Assembly (NCBI GenBank): GCA_024500155.1
Contig: CM044874.1
Coordinates: forward strand, 7,145,001-7,209,000
Source of the DNA: Chenopodium formosanum
Taxonomy: Eukaryota; Streptophyta; Magnoliopsida; Caryophyllales; Amaranthaceae
Reading direction: 5' to 3'
Length of the DNA: 64,000 bases
Within the stretch, counting starts at the first letter, position 1, and each line of letters opens with the position of its first letter. Positions 48,763-60,266 of this stretch are shown piece by piece. The translations under genes and the position numbers were made by a program. The notes below the pieces were generated by a model that was not told where the DNA came from, searched no databases, and was given only the letters and a program-made list of their open reading frames with translations.

Positions 48763-49176
48763 ACTTCTTGCCGCTTGGAGGGACAGGAAGTTTGTTTGCA
48801 TCCACCCAGTCTTGAATGACGTCCTTCAAATTCCAGTATTGCTCGGTAATGTGGCCCCTTCCTTGATGATACTTGCAATGGGAATTGGGATTCCATTTGG
48901 CGCTCCTTTCTTCAGGTTTTGGCCGTAAATGGCCCAATAGGTGTGATCAATACTTGACCATAAAGGCGATCAAAGGCTGCATCATAAGTCATTTCTAAAG
49001 GAGTGTAAGTTCTTTTTTTCTTGGGCAATGGAGCATCAAGAGCTAACACTTCATTGAGATCAACTTGGCTTATATTGTTGGTAGTATTTTCATGCTTAGA
49101 AGACGAAGAAGGATGGTTGTTCTTCTTGTATTTCCAAGTGTTATTATTTTTACTACCAGCAGTCTTTATTAGCTCA
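48763..49176 (-). pseudogene. Truncated Tat gag fragment of copy B
   Basis: Read from 49176 downwards: ELIKTAGSKNNNTWKYKKNN and on to TYDAAFDRLYGQVLITPIGP, colinear with gag of copy C (55710-56080). After a stop and frame change it continues HCKYHQGRGHITEQYWNLKD, the zinc-finger segment with its last Cys changed to Tyr. It is cut at 49176 by an Athila LTR. Confidence 0.85.
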
Positions 49177-49588
49177 TGATGTGTCTATTTTATATAGTAT
49201 TTTACCCCCGTCCCTTGGTCATAATTAGTAGTGTTTTTTGCTCTTTAGAGCCACTTTTATTACTAATTGGTATTTTCTAGTGTTTTCGTAGATTTGGAGT
49301 ATTTTCCCTAGATATTTTGGAGCAATCACGAGCATCGGAGAAACAGGACCGGATTTTATAGCCCAGGGCCGGTTAGAGCCATCGAACCGGTGATTAAGGG
49401 CTCAGTATAGGTGATACCGGGGCATTTGGACCGAGTATTCAAGACCGGAAGAGGAAACCCAGATTGGCCCGAAGAATTGGAGCCCAATCGTAGTCCAAAT
49501 AGTGGCCCAAGAGAGGCGCCCGGCCAAAGAGGCTAGCGCCCGGAGGCGCGCTAGGCCGGGCGGGAGAAGCTAAGGCTGGCGCCCGGTG
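49177..49588 (+). repeat. Truncated Athila LTR (5' part)
   Basis: Starts TGATGTGTCTATTTTATATA and follows the Athila LTR to about 49588, ending within the GCGCCCGG palindrome-rich segment just before the TATA region. The break sits in GC-rich inverted repeats. Confidence 0.8.
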
Positions 49589-49905
49589 ATAATTTATATT
49601 TTTTATTAAAGTTACTAACAATTTATTCATGATGTAGCAATTTAAAGGAAAGCGTGGAATGTGAGTAATTAGTTAATTTAATTACTTATTTTATTTTAAT
49701 ATTGCTAGTATCATGATTAGGTTAATTTCTATTTGATTTGACTAACGCTATTATTGATAAATTGTTTCCAATATTAATGTTTATTTTATTATATTTATTG
49801 ATCACCATATTGCATGTTTACAGGAAATTTGTAATTGAAAATCACGACTAATAAAATAATTTGGACGACTGGTTTAGGTTCCTTTTTAGTCTCCTGGTGT
49901 GTTTT
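49589..49905 (+). repeat. Fragment of Tat LTR
   Basis: Matches the complement of about 33480-33740 (ATGTAGCAATTTAAAGGAAC, GTTTAGGTTCCTTTTTAG). It follows the truncated Athila LTR without a target duplication, so the junction is likely a recombination or deletion scar. Confidence 0.7.
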
Positions 49906-50029
49906 TAGTTTTTTTTTTATTCAAAAAAAAAATAATTTAATGGAAAATTTATTTAAAGAAACTATATATAAAATTTAATTATTATAGTATATATATTTTT
50001 ACATTCAATTAACTTTTTTATGGTTTTTT

Positions 50030-50072
<43 letters not shown>

Positions 50073-51404
50073 AAAATATAATTTTTGTATAATATTATTG
50101 AAAATACAATCGTATACTATAAGTTTCTGTGTGGTAAGCATAATATTTGATTCAAGGATACAATTGAGATAGACAAAAGTCAATGACTAAAAACAATATA
50201 GTACAATATATGATCACTGACAAGTATATAAATATAGATTTTTTCGTCAAAACTCACATCGATCCTCTCCCCTTTTTGTTATTATTTTTTTTTTAATTTT
50301 TTTACACATATATATTTTTCTTTCTATGGTTTTTAAAATTTTTTTTTTTCCTATAATAAATTTAAATCTTTATTATTTTTATGTATTCAACTAATATAGA
50401 TTTTCTTATGTGATTAAAACATGAGAATGTCAATTAAGCATGATATTCCATGATTCATTATGTCAAATACTTTGTTTTTGTCAATGATAAATTTAGACAT
50501 TTTATATAATATATTCTATCAATTAAATATAACATTATTCTATAATAAATAATATGGAGTAATAATAACCGTGCATGGCACGGGACCTAACCTAATAAGT
50601 ATATAATTTATAAAGTGGTGTATCTAACAAAATTTACAAACATAATTAATAACTTATTATTTCTTCATCTTTCAAATATTTGTAACAAGATCCCATTACT
50701 TTAAACACAGATCCGTCCCTAAAAGAATTCTTTACCTTCCTGAAAGCAAGCTATTATTATTTGTTGGATTTGGTGATAATAGACCACTTACAATGAAGTG
50801 CGTCTAGTGCCGGTTACTCTACGTGATACTTTATCTGAATACCAATTAATATTTTGAAAGAATATGATGCAGTATTCTATGTACTTGATGCTATAGAGGC
50901 TAACAACATTAATATTGCAAATCAGAAGCTCAACCAGATCATATTTTGGATGATTGATCCAATACTTGCGACACTACTCCTTAGTTCTAAAAGACAAGCT
51001 TCTTTCACCACCAATGCTAATTTGTGCAAGAATATTGACCTACTGTATGAAGAGGACAAGAAAAAGAAGGTATTTCGGGTTAGAGTGCTTCTTCACTCCT
51101 CCTCACAATGAAACAACTCTTGACTTAGTGAACTTTAACCATTTAAGGTCCCATATCGTAAATATGGCTTTGTTACCATGATAAATACGGGCCTAGGCCG
51201 CACCCGTCACGAGAGAGTGCAAGTCCACCACTTTACAAGACCAAGGAGGTTCCACATTAAAACCATATGGCAATGAGGGGAGTAGTCCATTTACCTTATA
51301 TTGTGGTGGTAACTCTTGAATTCTTTCAATGTGGGATTCTATTACCACTACATTCCCCCTTTAGTGTTTTAGTGTAGGACAAGAGAATGCTCACATGTGG
51401 GTTG
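49906..51404. other. AT-rich unassigned sequence
   Basis: An (AT)n tract lies at 50032-50070. A short open frame around 50854-51111 resembles nothing I recognise. Near 51185-51360 a GC-richer segment (CCGCACCCGTCACGAGAGAG) reads like common plant intergenic repeat, but I cannot name it. Confidence 0.4.
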
Positions 51405-52085
51405 CTCACAATTCAATAATAAATTATCTTGCAATATCAATAATTAATTATAACTAACGAATCATCCCTTCATATTAATTGTGGATCTCCCAAAACCCTA
51501 GAATTAAACTACTCACACATATTTAAATCTAACTAATCAAAGCATATGAAAAAGACATGATTAATATCAAAGCAAAGAAATAAGTAATAAAAGAGAAGAA
51601 ATCGATATCAAAGTAAACGAAATAATTAAATTGCATAGAACCAAGAGTGTAGAGGGAGAAACAAGAGAGATAATCCAAAAGCTTAAAACTAAATCTGAGT
51701 ATTTAATTAAGGAGAGAGAGAGAGAGCAAGAGTGTGTGTGTGAGTGAGAGTGAGAGAGAGCGTTCTAAACTCACTTAACAAAAGCGTACTTATACTAAGC
51801 TAACAAATCATAAGCTTAAACAAAGTAAAAGGACGCTTAAACTTCCTTTAGGAACACGCGCCCGATCGGTCCCGCCTTTTTCTTCGCCTTCGTAATCTGG
51901 GCATCTGCCCGATCGGGAGGCTAGTCTTTGTTGGTTAATCCTTGCTTCTCTACTACTTTGGGATTTAACTCATAAGAGGCTCAATCCATATCATCCTTGG
52001 TCCATAGCTCGGACCAATTCCATGAACCAAGCCCTTAATCACTGATATGATCGGTCTTAGGCTACGATCAATGGTCATGAATGTG
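51405..52085 (-). repeat. Athila LTR fragment, minus orientation
   Basis: Colinear with the solo LTR at about 28420-29110: ATCCCTTCATATTAATTGTG, ACACGCGCCCGATCGG, AAGCCCTTAATCAC. Both ends of the LTR are missing. Confidence 0.75.
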
Positions 52086-52295
52086 ATACAAGCTTTGGTA
52101 TCTCGTAGTGGTGACAAGGGATAAAACTAGGTCGTCATCTAATTCTCCCTTGGTCAAACTAAATTTATAAACACTTAACAAACCTTATACAAATATGCGG
52201 TAAGTCAAGGGTCGAACCCAAAGGAATGAATAGAAACTATGCTATAGTCTATTGTCAAGCTAAATCGAAGAATAACAATGGTTGAGGTTGGTAAC
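52086..52295. other. Short unassigned stretch before Tat copy C
   Basis: Contains AAGGGTCGAACCCAAAGGAA, a phrase common near the ends of plant LTRs. Probably a further LTR fragment, not identified. Confidence 0.35.
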
Positions 52296-53517
52296 TGTAG
52301 ACACCTAAAAATGTTTCCCCAAAAACAAACCCGATGATGAACAACCTTTCACTGCTACTATTGGTCAGGTTCAGTATTTAATCCCGAGAGTGCTTAAAAA
52401 ATCGTATTTGATTAACTTCGTATTTTTTAACAGTCAATGGATTAGTCTTGATGTTTGGTAAAAGCATAGTTTTAATTTTAGCCCAAACTTCTTATTTAAT
52501 TTTAGCCCAAACCTTTTTTATTTTATTGTTTTATTATTTATTTTTGGCCCAAACATTTTATTTATTTTATTTTATTATTTTATTATTTTAGCCCAAATAA
52601 TAATAAATCAAAAAAAGGCCCGAAATTATCAATCGGCACTTAAAATGCTGAACGAAATTAGGGTTAAAAATGTATTTAGACGGAAAAGCGGGCTAAAAAT
52701 TCCCGCGCCACGGCAGGAATACACCGTGTCACGGGAATCATTCCCGTCTGACGGTAGGATTTCCCGTGACACGGGAAACTTGATGTGACACGGGAATTTC
52801 CATGTCCTTTCCGCGTAAACCCTTAACGCGTTTTCTTCCCTATTTACTAAAAATTTTTCGCGTCACTCAAAAATTGCACCGTGTCACGGGAATGTTTCCC
52901 GTTTGACGGTGGGACTTCCCGTGTCACGGTACAGTTTGCCGTGTCATGGGATACTTTTTTAGGGTTTTTATCATTTTAGGGTTCAGTGTGCTCCCTCAGC
53001 ACATTTTCTCTATAAATACCCCCTCATTTCTGATGTACGGGGCATCAATTTATTCTCTAGTTTTTTCTCTCTTCTATGCTTTAGCCTAAACACTAGCCTA
53101 CCCTTCTTATTTCAAAATTCCTTCTTCAAGTACTCCAAGGAGTCCATACTTTACTCGTGGTTCTGTCCTTAAGCCAAGGCGTGAAAGGTAGAACTGTTTG
53201 AGGGTTTGGCCCCAAATCAACTCTACTTTATTTAATTTAATTTAATTTTTTGAAGGTTACACCCCATTCATAATCTATGAGATTATATAACCACGATAAA
53301 GGGACAACCTTCACGGGTCAATCGTTGTTGCCTTCGTTGTCCCTTTATCGTGGTTGCCTTAAATGATCCGTCAACGGTTTACAAGTTCCTTAAAAACTTG
53401 TTGGCGGCTCCCTACTTTATTTGTCCCTAATCGTATTATGTCAATTCCTACTTCCTAAGAGTGCCAAGCATATTCACCACATGCTTTAACGTAGGCACAC
53501 TCCTAGAGACGCCTACA
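52296..53517 (+). repeat. 5' LTR of Tat-type element copy C
   Basis: Starts TGTAGACACCTAAAAATG and ends GACGCCTACA, 1222 bp. TATAAATA lies at 53011-53018. CCGTGTCACGG-type inverted repeats cluster at 52680-52960, within 60 bp of the TATA box. The U5 side shares AAGGCGTGAAAGGTA and GGTTACACCCCATTCATAAT with copy B. Confidence 0.8.
52680..52960 (+). repeat. CCGTGTCACGG-type inverted-repeat array upstream of the LTR promoter
   Basis: At least eight variants (ACCGTGTCACGGGAAT, CCCGTGACACGGGAAA, CCCGTGTCACGGTACA and others) alternate with AT-rich filler and with the phrase CCCGTTTGACGGTGGGA, a diverged member. Confidence 0.8.
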
Positions 53518-53518
53518 A

Positions 53519-53538
53519 TTTTGCGACTCCAATGGGGA
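53519..53538 (+). other. Degenerate primer binding site, tRNA-Arg-like
   Basis: TTTGCGACTCCAATGGGGAG follows the LTR by 2 bp. It resembles TGGCGACTCCACTGGGGA, the complement of a plant tRNA-Arg 3' end used by Tat/Ogre elements, with mismatches. Confidence 0.55.
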
Positions 53539-55011
53539 GGATTCTTGGTTATTTATCGATTTGAGTGATCGATATTTAATTAAGATGAGTGGATGAGACT
53601 TGAAAGATTCTTGAAAAATATTCCTGTGATTAATTTGGCATTTTTGCATATGCATAGACGTTTTAACGTCGCATTTAGGTCTGTCCCGTAGGAGAAATTG
53701 AATAACTTGATTGCGTACGAAGGAAAATTGGACACCAGTCAGATTTTCTGAATGTCGTGCCACGGCAAAATTTGTTGTGTCACGGTACAGTGCACCGTCT
53801 GATGGTGTGCAATACCGTGGCACGGGAATTTTTGCCGAGTCACGGCAGTCCTAAAATCAGTCCGGTGGCTTATTTTCTCTTCTCACAGTCAACTTCCTTC
53901 GATTTTTCTAAAAAAAACGTGTGTGTTTTACATGCGTCTTAGCCCCGGGGGATTTAAGCTCTATCAACCCCAAAACGCTCATGGCAATAAGGGTTCATCC
54001 GAGTTATTAAATCCACCCAAACCGTGGAGTCGAGTTCGATTTCATCACGAACTCGCGGAGCTGCCCGTTGGCATACACCCTCAAGGGAGGCTGCCTTGCT
54101 AACGCTTCCAAACTCTTAACCATGGTACCCTTTTGACACCCAAAGCTTGACCAATAGTTGAACATAGATCTTGACTCTAGGTTGCGAACTTTTTTTACAT
54201 CATCGTGACTAAATGCTACATGGTTGTTTGGTGCTAACCTTCATGTGTTTACTCTTTTGTTTAACCCATGACCGAGGGTTTTTATTTCCACATAGTAATT
54301 AGTACAGACCTAAAATCGATTAAAATCTAAAAAAATCTAAAAACAGACTTGGAAATGCGCACCGTGTCACGGCATGTTCTGCCGCGCCATGGTGAACAGT
54401 GTCGTGACACGGGGCTTTCTACCGTCTGACGGTAGACTGCACCGTGTCATGACAGTCATCATCGTGACACGGTGCCCAAGAAATGTGTCCCGTTAGTCCT
54501 TTTTTGGTTTTTGTGCGTACGTATGTAGCTTATATGTCCAGTTTGGTGTCATGTCTAGCTGTACGGTCAAAACACGCGTCCATAACCTCACTTAATCACT
54601 CACATATCATGTTCACACACTTTTTCTTTAGTCGTGCACCACTTTTTGACCGTATTTTAGGGTAGTCTTTTTTTGTGTCGTTTTTTTTTCGGAATAAGTC
54701 GGATAGTATCCTCCCATATTTTTTTTTAAAAAAAATAATAATAAAATAAATAAATAAATAGAATTTCAAAGTTATAGATTTTTTTTTTAAAAAATTCAAT
54801 TTTATTTTATTTATTTATTTTCCGGATGGGTTAAGGTTAAGTTTAGTCATTAAAGGTGTGTTTGTTTCGGTGTCACATCACTTGGTCAAGAAGCAGGGGT
54901 AGATTGTTACGGTTCAAGTCAATACCTCAACAACCTCTTATACTAAAAAGGCGTACAAGGAAACCACCACAATCATCTCCACAAGACCCATCTCCAGTCT
55001 ACTTTCAACCA
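53539..55011 (+). other. Untranslated leader of Tat copy C
   Basis: No extra Ogre-type ORF is visible before gag. Two more clusters of CCGTG-x-CACGG inverted repeats lie at 53755-53850 and 54355-54475. T- and A-rich tracts occur near 54668-54805. Confidence 0.65.
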
Positions 55012-57372
55012 ATGGCTACTAAGGAAGATATCAAGAACATCAACAAGACAATTGAAATGTTGTCTAACATGATGCAAACACTCATCACTAAAGTCAACAC
55101 GGTAGAGAAAGACAATCAAAACAATGTTACTACCGCTGCAATGGACAAGATTAAGGAGTAGATGAGTAAGATTTCTGAAGAATTCACTTATGTGGAATAA
55201 CCTGTCACCTCTTCGTCCATAAGGGACAAGCTTCCTGAGAAGTTTTCCACTGCAGACATTCCCAAGTTCAAGCCTACTGATAATCCGCTTTTCCATTTGA
55301 AGGTTTTTTCTGCAACCATGGCGCTTAAGGGAGTATATGTGGCACTCTTCCCTACAGTGTTCCCTCTTTCCTTGGAGCATGCCTGTCAACAGTGGTTCTA
55401 CTCTTTAGAATCCAAACATGTCGCGACCTGGGAGGATGTTGATGAAAGATTTATGAATCGTTACAAGTGTAACATCCAGGCCAAGACTTCTGAACGTGAA
55501 TTCTCCATTCTCAAACAGAAAGAGAATGAAGGCTTCACCACTTACTTAAGCAGGTGGAGGGAAACAGCCGCGCTCTTGGTGGATCCCCCCAAGGAAAAAG
55601 AGATGGTTCGCTTGTTCATTGCCAATCTGACTCATAAGTACAAGCAACACTTGAAGTTTCTGCCTCTGAGTACCTTTGAAGCTGTATACGATATTGGAAT
55701 CAATATCGATGAAGAACTAATGAAGACTGCTGGTAGCAACAATAATAACAGCACTTGGAAAAACAAGAAGAACGACACTCCTTCTTCTTTGTCTTCCAAG
55801 CCCAACAATGCAACCAACAATATCAATATCAATGATGTGCTGGACCTTAATGCTCCTCCTCAAAGATTCCAAAGGCAAAGGAGGGTTTACACGCCTTTGG
55901 GAAGGACTTATGATGCTGCTTTCGACCGTTTGCATGGTCAAGGACTGATTATGCCAATTGGACCATTTCCAGAACCTCGACCAGAGAATAGGACCGCTAG
56001 CTATGACCCCAATGCTTATTGCAAGTTTCATCAAGGCAAGGGTCATAATACTGAGAAGTGTTGGAGGTTGAAGGATGCAATCCAAGACCTAATTGATGCT
56101 AATCAACTACCTGTCCCTCCATGGGGCAAGAAGCCTAACATTCAAACAGGTCCTCTTTTCGATGCTTTACCTATCATGGGAGATGAAGTCTCCTTTGATC
56201 CGTCAATACTCATTCAACCTGTGAATGAACCTCTGCCAGAAGTTGTATTTGTCTCGAGTTCTGAAGAAGTGAATGGAATTTGGGATAGTGATGATGAAGA
56301 CGTCTATCTCAAAGATATAGCCTGTTCATCTCTTGGCACAAGTGAAGATGTTTGGGGAGACCTTGAGGTCAAGGTTCTCACCAGAAGTGGACGGTTGCAA
56401 CAACCTAGTCCACCTCCACCTCCACCACAATCACATCCGATAGTTGATCCCATCGACCCTGTGAACAACGATGTGATCAAACAATTGCAAAAGACCAAGG
56501 TAAAGATGAATGTATGGAAGCTTTTGGCCACCTCTCACGAGCATCGAAAGGCTGTGATGAATGCTCTGGTGAAAATAGGAGTTGATGATGATATGACTCC
56601 TCAAGGACTGGTCAACTTTCTCACTACTGAATTGTTAAGTACTAGCAATCTAATTTTGTTTTCTGACAAGGATCTGCCCCCGGAAGGGGATCAACATAAT
56701 AAGGCCTTACACCTCATTGTGGTGTGTAGGCAGATGAATGTTCCCATGATCCTGGTTGATAATGGCTCTACAATCAATGTATGCCCACTCCGCACTGCAA
56801 AGAAGTTGGGCATAAAGAATGAAGAATTGACTCCCTCTACTCAAGGGATTCGAGCTTATGATAATACTCGCCATCAAGCCGTGGGTACTATCATACTCAA
56901 CATAGCTACTGGGGCCATTGAACGTCGCACCAAATTTCAGGTGGTGGATATTAAGGCCTCTTTTAATCTGTTGTTAGGACGCCCTTGGCTTCATAAGCTA
57001 AAGGCGATTCCATCATCGTTGCACCAGAAGGTGAAAGCCATAGTCGGAGAGGTTCCAATTACCATTGACTCCTCTCTTGTGCGCATTCAAGTTATCAACA
57101 CTCCTATCGTCCATGTCGAACATGACGAAGAAGACGAAGATCTTTGGGGGTTTTCACTCAATGATGCTCTCGTGATCGAAAAAGAGGAAAAGTGCCATCT
57201 CGACTTCGATCCCTATTCAAACACAAATATTAATGCCATTTTGAAGAAGCAAGGGCATTACCCTGGAATAACCCTCAGACTAAAAAAAAAATGGCTGAAC
57301 TTTGGGGCCATCCTGGTGCACTCAAGAAGGACACTTTTGGCTTGGGATTCAAGCCGACAAAAGAAGATGTGA
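55012..57372 (+). CDS. Tat-type gag and protease, two early stops
   Basis: The natural start is probably MATKEDIKNINKTIEMLSNM at 55012. Stops at 55159 and 55198 break the first 65 codons, after which a single frame runs to 57372. Capsid: LPEKFSTADIPKFKPTDNPL and the ACQQWFYSLESKHVATWEDV segment. Zinc finger: CKFHQGKGHNTEKCW (about 56019-56063), the one-knuckle form of Tat gag. Protease: MILVDNGSTINVCPL (about 56749-56793) with D-N-G-S active site, then FNLLLGRPWLHKLKAI. Sits 3' of the leader and 5' of an acidic linker. Later codons are intact, but the early stops would prevent full-length Gag. Confidence 0.85.
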
Positions 57373-57428
57373 GACAAGCTCTCTTGAAGATGAAGGCTCG
57401 CAATAACGCTCGAATCACGAAGACATAA

Positions 57429-58103
57429 ATGGTCATGGATCCATATCCATTCACCCTCAATGGCCAGTACATCAAAGAAGGGGAAGACTTCCCATGCTAT
57501 GAATTCCCTGAGCCATTTGTCTACGATGGGAAGCGTGAACCAGGATTTGAGATGTTCCTCGATTGTGACTTTGTTGATGAAGACGAAAAGCTCTTCACAA
57601 CTAAGAAACCAGCTAGCCCAAGCTCTGATGATCTAGGCATCAACCTTCTTTTTGGAATGGAGAAGAATGAATCTAAGCCTGTCTGCAATGATAATTCCGA
57701 GCTCGTTAGAGTTGTTATAGCAAACAAGGATTTTGACCCCTCCGAGTTAATCGTCCAAGCTGATAATATTTCAAAAGGATGGAGCAAGACATTGAGGATC
57801 ACTACGCCAAGCGGAGAGAAGTTGGAAATAACCGCTGGCGAAGGTCCTATGTTTGATGAGTTTGAGTCGTCTAGGTCCGAGTCCGAGTCCGAGTCTGAGT
57901 CTAAGTCTGTAGACGAGTCCTTAGAGTCTAAGGCCGACCCTCTTTCTGCTATAGAGTCTAATCCTGAGTCTCTTGTTGAATCTTCTCTTACTGGTGAGGT
58001 CACAACTGACCTTGCCCCTCTTGATGTATTAGCCGATGAATTCAATAAAATGAGTACCTTTTCTTACGATGCGTGTCATTCCCCTAGCCCTAATCAATAT
58101 TGA
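57429..58103 (+). CDS. Linker frame between protease and RT of Tat copy C
   Basis: A 224-aa frame MVMDPYPFTLNGQYIKEGED with an internal Ser-Glu repeat (SRSESESESESKSVDE). It is separated from the protease frame by a shift near 57300-57370 and from the RT frame by a stop at 58101. Elements of this lineage have a variable acidic linker here; no enzymatic domain is recognised. Probably part of the polyprotein in the ancestor. Confidence 0.55.
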   Translation: MVMDPYPFTLNGQYIKEGEDFPCYEFPEPFVYDGKREPGFEMFLDCDFVDEDEKLFTTKKPASPSSDDLGINLLFGMEKNESKPVCNDNSELVRVVIANKDFDPSELIVQADNISKGWSKTLRITTPSGEKLEITAGEGPMFDEFESSRSESESESESKSVDESLESKADPLSAIESNPESLVESSLTGEVTTDLAPLDVLADEFNKMSTFSYDACHSPSPNQY

Positions 58104-58142
58104 TTTGCTAACGATAAAAGTGACAAAGAAATAATAAAAGCA

Positions 58143-60263
58143 ATGGAAGAACATGAAAATAAAACGACAGTTATCGAAGATACAGAAACAGTTAATATTT
58201 CCAATGATACGACTATTAAAGAAGTAAAAATTGGATTAACACTAAGTCAAGATGAACACAAAGAGCTAATTAACTTTCTTAGTGAATTTGTTGATGTATT
58301 TGCTTGGTCATACAAAGATATGCCAGGAATTGACAGGGATATAGCTCAGCATATGATACCACTCATTCAAGGTATGAAGCCCGTCAAACAAAAGTTGCGT
58401 CGTATAAAACCGGATGTGGCTCTCAAAATCAAAGAAGAAATCAGAAAGCAGTTGGCCGCAGGTTTCATCAAAGTATCCAAGTATCCAGAATGGATAGCAA
58501 ATGTGGTTCCAGTTCCAAAGAAGGATGGAAGGGTCAGAATGTCTGTTGATTATAGGGACCTCAATAAAGCAAGCCCGAAAGATGGGTTCCCTCTACCTCA
58601 CATTGACATTCTGGTCGATAACACAACAAACCATGCACTCCTATCATTCATGGACGGCTACGCCGGATATAATCAAGTATTGATGGCTGAAGAAGATATG
58701 GAGAAAACCACATTCATCACACAATGGGGTACATATTGCTATACGGTAATGCCATTCGGGTTGAAAAACGCGGGTGCCACCTACCAAAGAGCAGTTACAA
58801 CATTGTTACATGATATGATGCACAAAGAGGTGGAGGTCTATGTAGATGATATGATCGTTAAGTCTGAAGATCGCCCAGGCCATATCATTGCACTTCGCAA
58901 GTTCTTTGAAAGACTCCGCAAGTACAACATGAGATTAAATCCAGCAAAGTGTGCATTCGGAGTCACGTCAGGCAAATTACTTGGATATGTGATCAGCTCT
59001 CGAGGGATTGAAATAGATCCCACAAAAGAAAAATCGATCATGACCATGCCACCGCCCAAGAACGAGAAGGAGATTCGTGGTTTCATTGGAAGGCTGCAGT
59101 ATATAAGTAGGTTCATATCAAAACTCACAACGGCATGTGAACCTATATTCAAGAAGCTTAAGAAAAATGAACCAGTCAAAGAGTACCTGGAAAACCCACC
59201 CGTGCTAGCGCCAGCAATACCTGAATTTCCTCTTCGAATCTACCTTACAGTCACAAGAGAAACGATGGGGGCAATGCTAGCACAAGAGATTGAAAGCAAG
59301 GAGAATGCAATATACTACTTGAGTAAGAAGCTTCAAGGATATGAGGCACGATATACACCACTTGAAAAGTTATGTCTCGCACTTGTGTGGGCCGCACAGA
59401 AACTAAGACATTACATACTCACTCATACAGTGCATGTCGTGTCCAAAATGGATCCTCTCAAATACTTGTTCGAAAAAGCAACACTCAATGACAAATTATC
59501 AAGGTGGATAGTCAATCTTGCTCAGTTCGACTTGAAATTTGTACCACAAAAAGCCATCAAAGGTTCTGCGGTTTCTGACTTCTTAGCAGATTTTCCGCTA
59601 AAAGAAATTGAGAAACAAGAAGATGAGTACGATTTCCCTGACAAAGATTTACTCATGACCGAAGATGATAGCTGGACGCTCTATTTCGATGGAGCTTCAA
59701 ACCAAAAAGGTTGTGGTGTAGGAGTCTTGCTTGTATCACCCAATGAAGAGCACATCCCAATTTCCATAAAGCTCGACTTTGATGTCACCAACAATGCCGC
59801 GGAATATGAAGCATGTATTTTGGGGTTAGAAACAACTATCGCCTTGGGAATTAAGAAGCTCAGAATCTACGGTGATTCTTCACTAATCATTAACCAAATC
59901 TCCAAGAGATGGAAGGTGAGAAGTGAAAGTCTCGCTACGTATCAAGCTCATTTAGAAACTCTCACGGAGCAACTAGATGAAGTGGAATATACGTATTTGC
60001 CGAGAGGAGAAAACCAATTCGCCGACGCACTAGCTAAATTAGCATCAATGGTGCGAATTCCAACGGATACAATCAGAATGTCGTTGACCATAGAAAGAAG
60101 ATATGAACCGGCTTATGTTCACGCACTCGACGATGAACAAGAATCACAAGAAGAAGATGAAGAGCCATGGTGTACAGATATCCTTAATTATGTGACAAGA
60201 GGAGAATACCCTCCTAATACTGATAAAAGGGCACGCCGTTCTTTGAGGCTTCTAGCCTCATAG
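58143..60263 (+). CDS. Tat-type reverse transcriptase, RNase H and archaeal-type RNase H
   Basis: An intact 706-aa frame. RT: GFIKVSKYPEWIANVVPVPK, MSVDYRDLNKASPKDGFPLP, MPFGLKNAGATYQR, catalytic YVDDMIVKSED (about 58838-58870) and LGYVISSRGIEIDP. Then the gypsy RNase H (AIYYLSKKLQGYEARYTPLE, VSDFLADFPL). The following WTLYFDGASNQKGCGVGVLL ... NNAAEYEACILGL ... IYGDSSLIINQ ... ENQFADALAKLA is a second RNase H of archaeal type with its D-E-D-D residues, the hallmark of the Tat/Ogre lineage. The connection between RT and RNase H is short (KKNEPVKEYLENPPVL); family members usually have about 15 more residues there, so an in-frame deletion is likely. Confidence 0.9.
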   Translation: MEEHENKTTVIEDTETVNISNDTTIKEVKIGLTLSQDEHKELINFLSEFVDVFAWSYKDMPGIDRDIAQHMIPLIQGMKPVKQKLRRIKPDVALKIKEEIRKQLAAGFIKVSKYPEWIANVVPVPKKDGRVRMSVDYRDLNKASPKDGFPLPHIDILVDNTTNHALLSFMDGYAGYNQVLMAEEDMEKTTFITQWGTYCYTVMPFGLKNAGATYQRAVTTLLHDMMHKEVEVYVDDMIVKSEDRPGHIIALRKFFERLRKYNMRLNPAKCAFGVTSGKLLGYVISSRGIEIDPTKEKSIMTMPPPKNEKEIRGFIGRLQYISRFISKLTTACEPIFKKLKKNEPVKEYLENPPVLAPAIPEFPLRIYLTVTRETMGAMLAQEIESKENAIYYLSKKLQGYEARYTPLEKLCLALVWAAQKLRHYILTHTVHVVSKMDPLKYLFEKATLNDKLSRWIVNLAQFDLKFVPQKAIKGSAVSDFLADFPLKEIEKQEDEYDFPDKDLLMTEDDSWTLYFDGASNQKGCGVGVLLVSPNEEHIPISIKLDFDVTNNAAEYEACILGLETTIALGIKKLRIYGDSSLIINQISKRWKVRSESLATYQAHLETLTEQLDEVEYTYLPRGENQFADALAKLASMVRIPTDTIRMSLTIERRYEPAYVHALDDEQESQEEDEEPWCTDILNYVTRGEYPPNTDKRARRSLRLLAS

Positions 60264-60266
60264 TAT

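Noticed and set aside
50854..51181. Possible copia-type gag fragment
   Set aside because: Short open frames without a recognisable gag motif or zinc knuckle.
57521..58045. Minus-strand 174-aa frame with Asp-Ser repeats
   Set aside because: Antisense of the Ser-Glu repeat in the Tat linker; no independent support.
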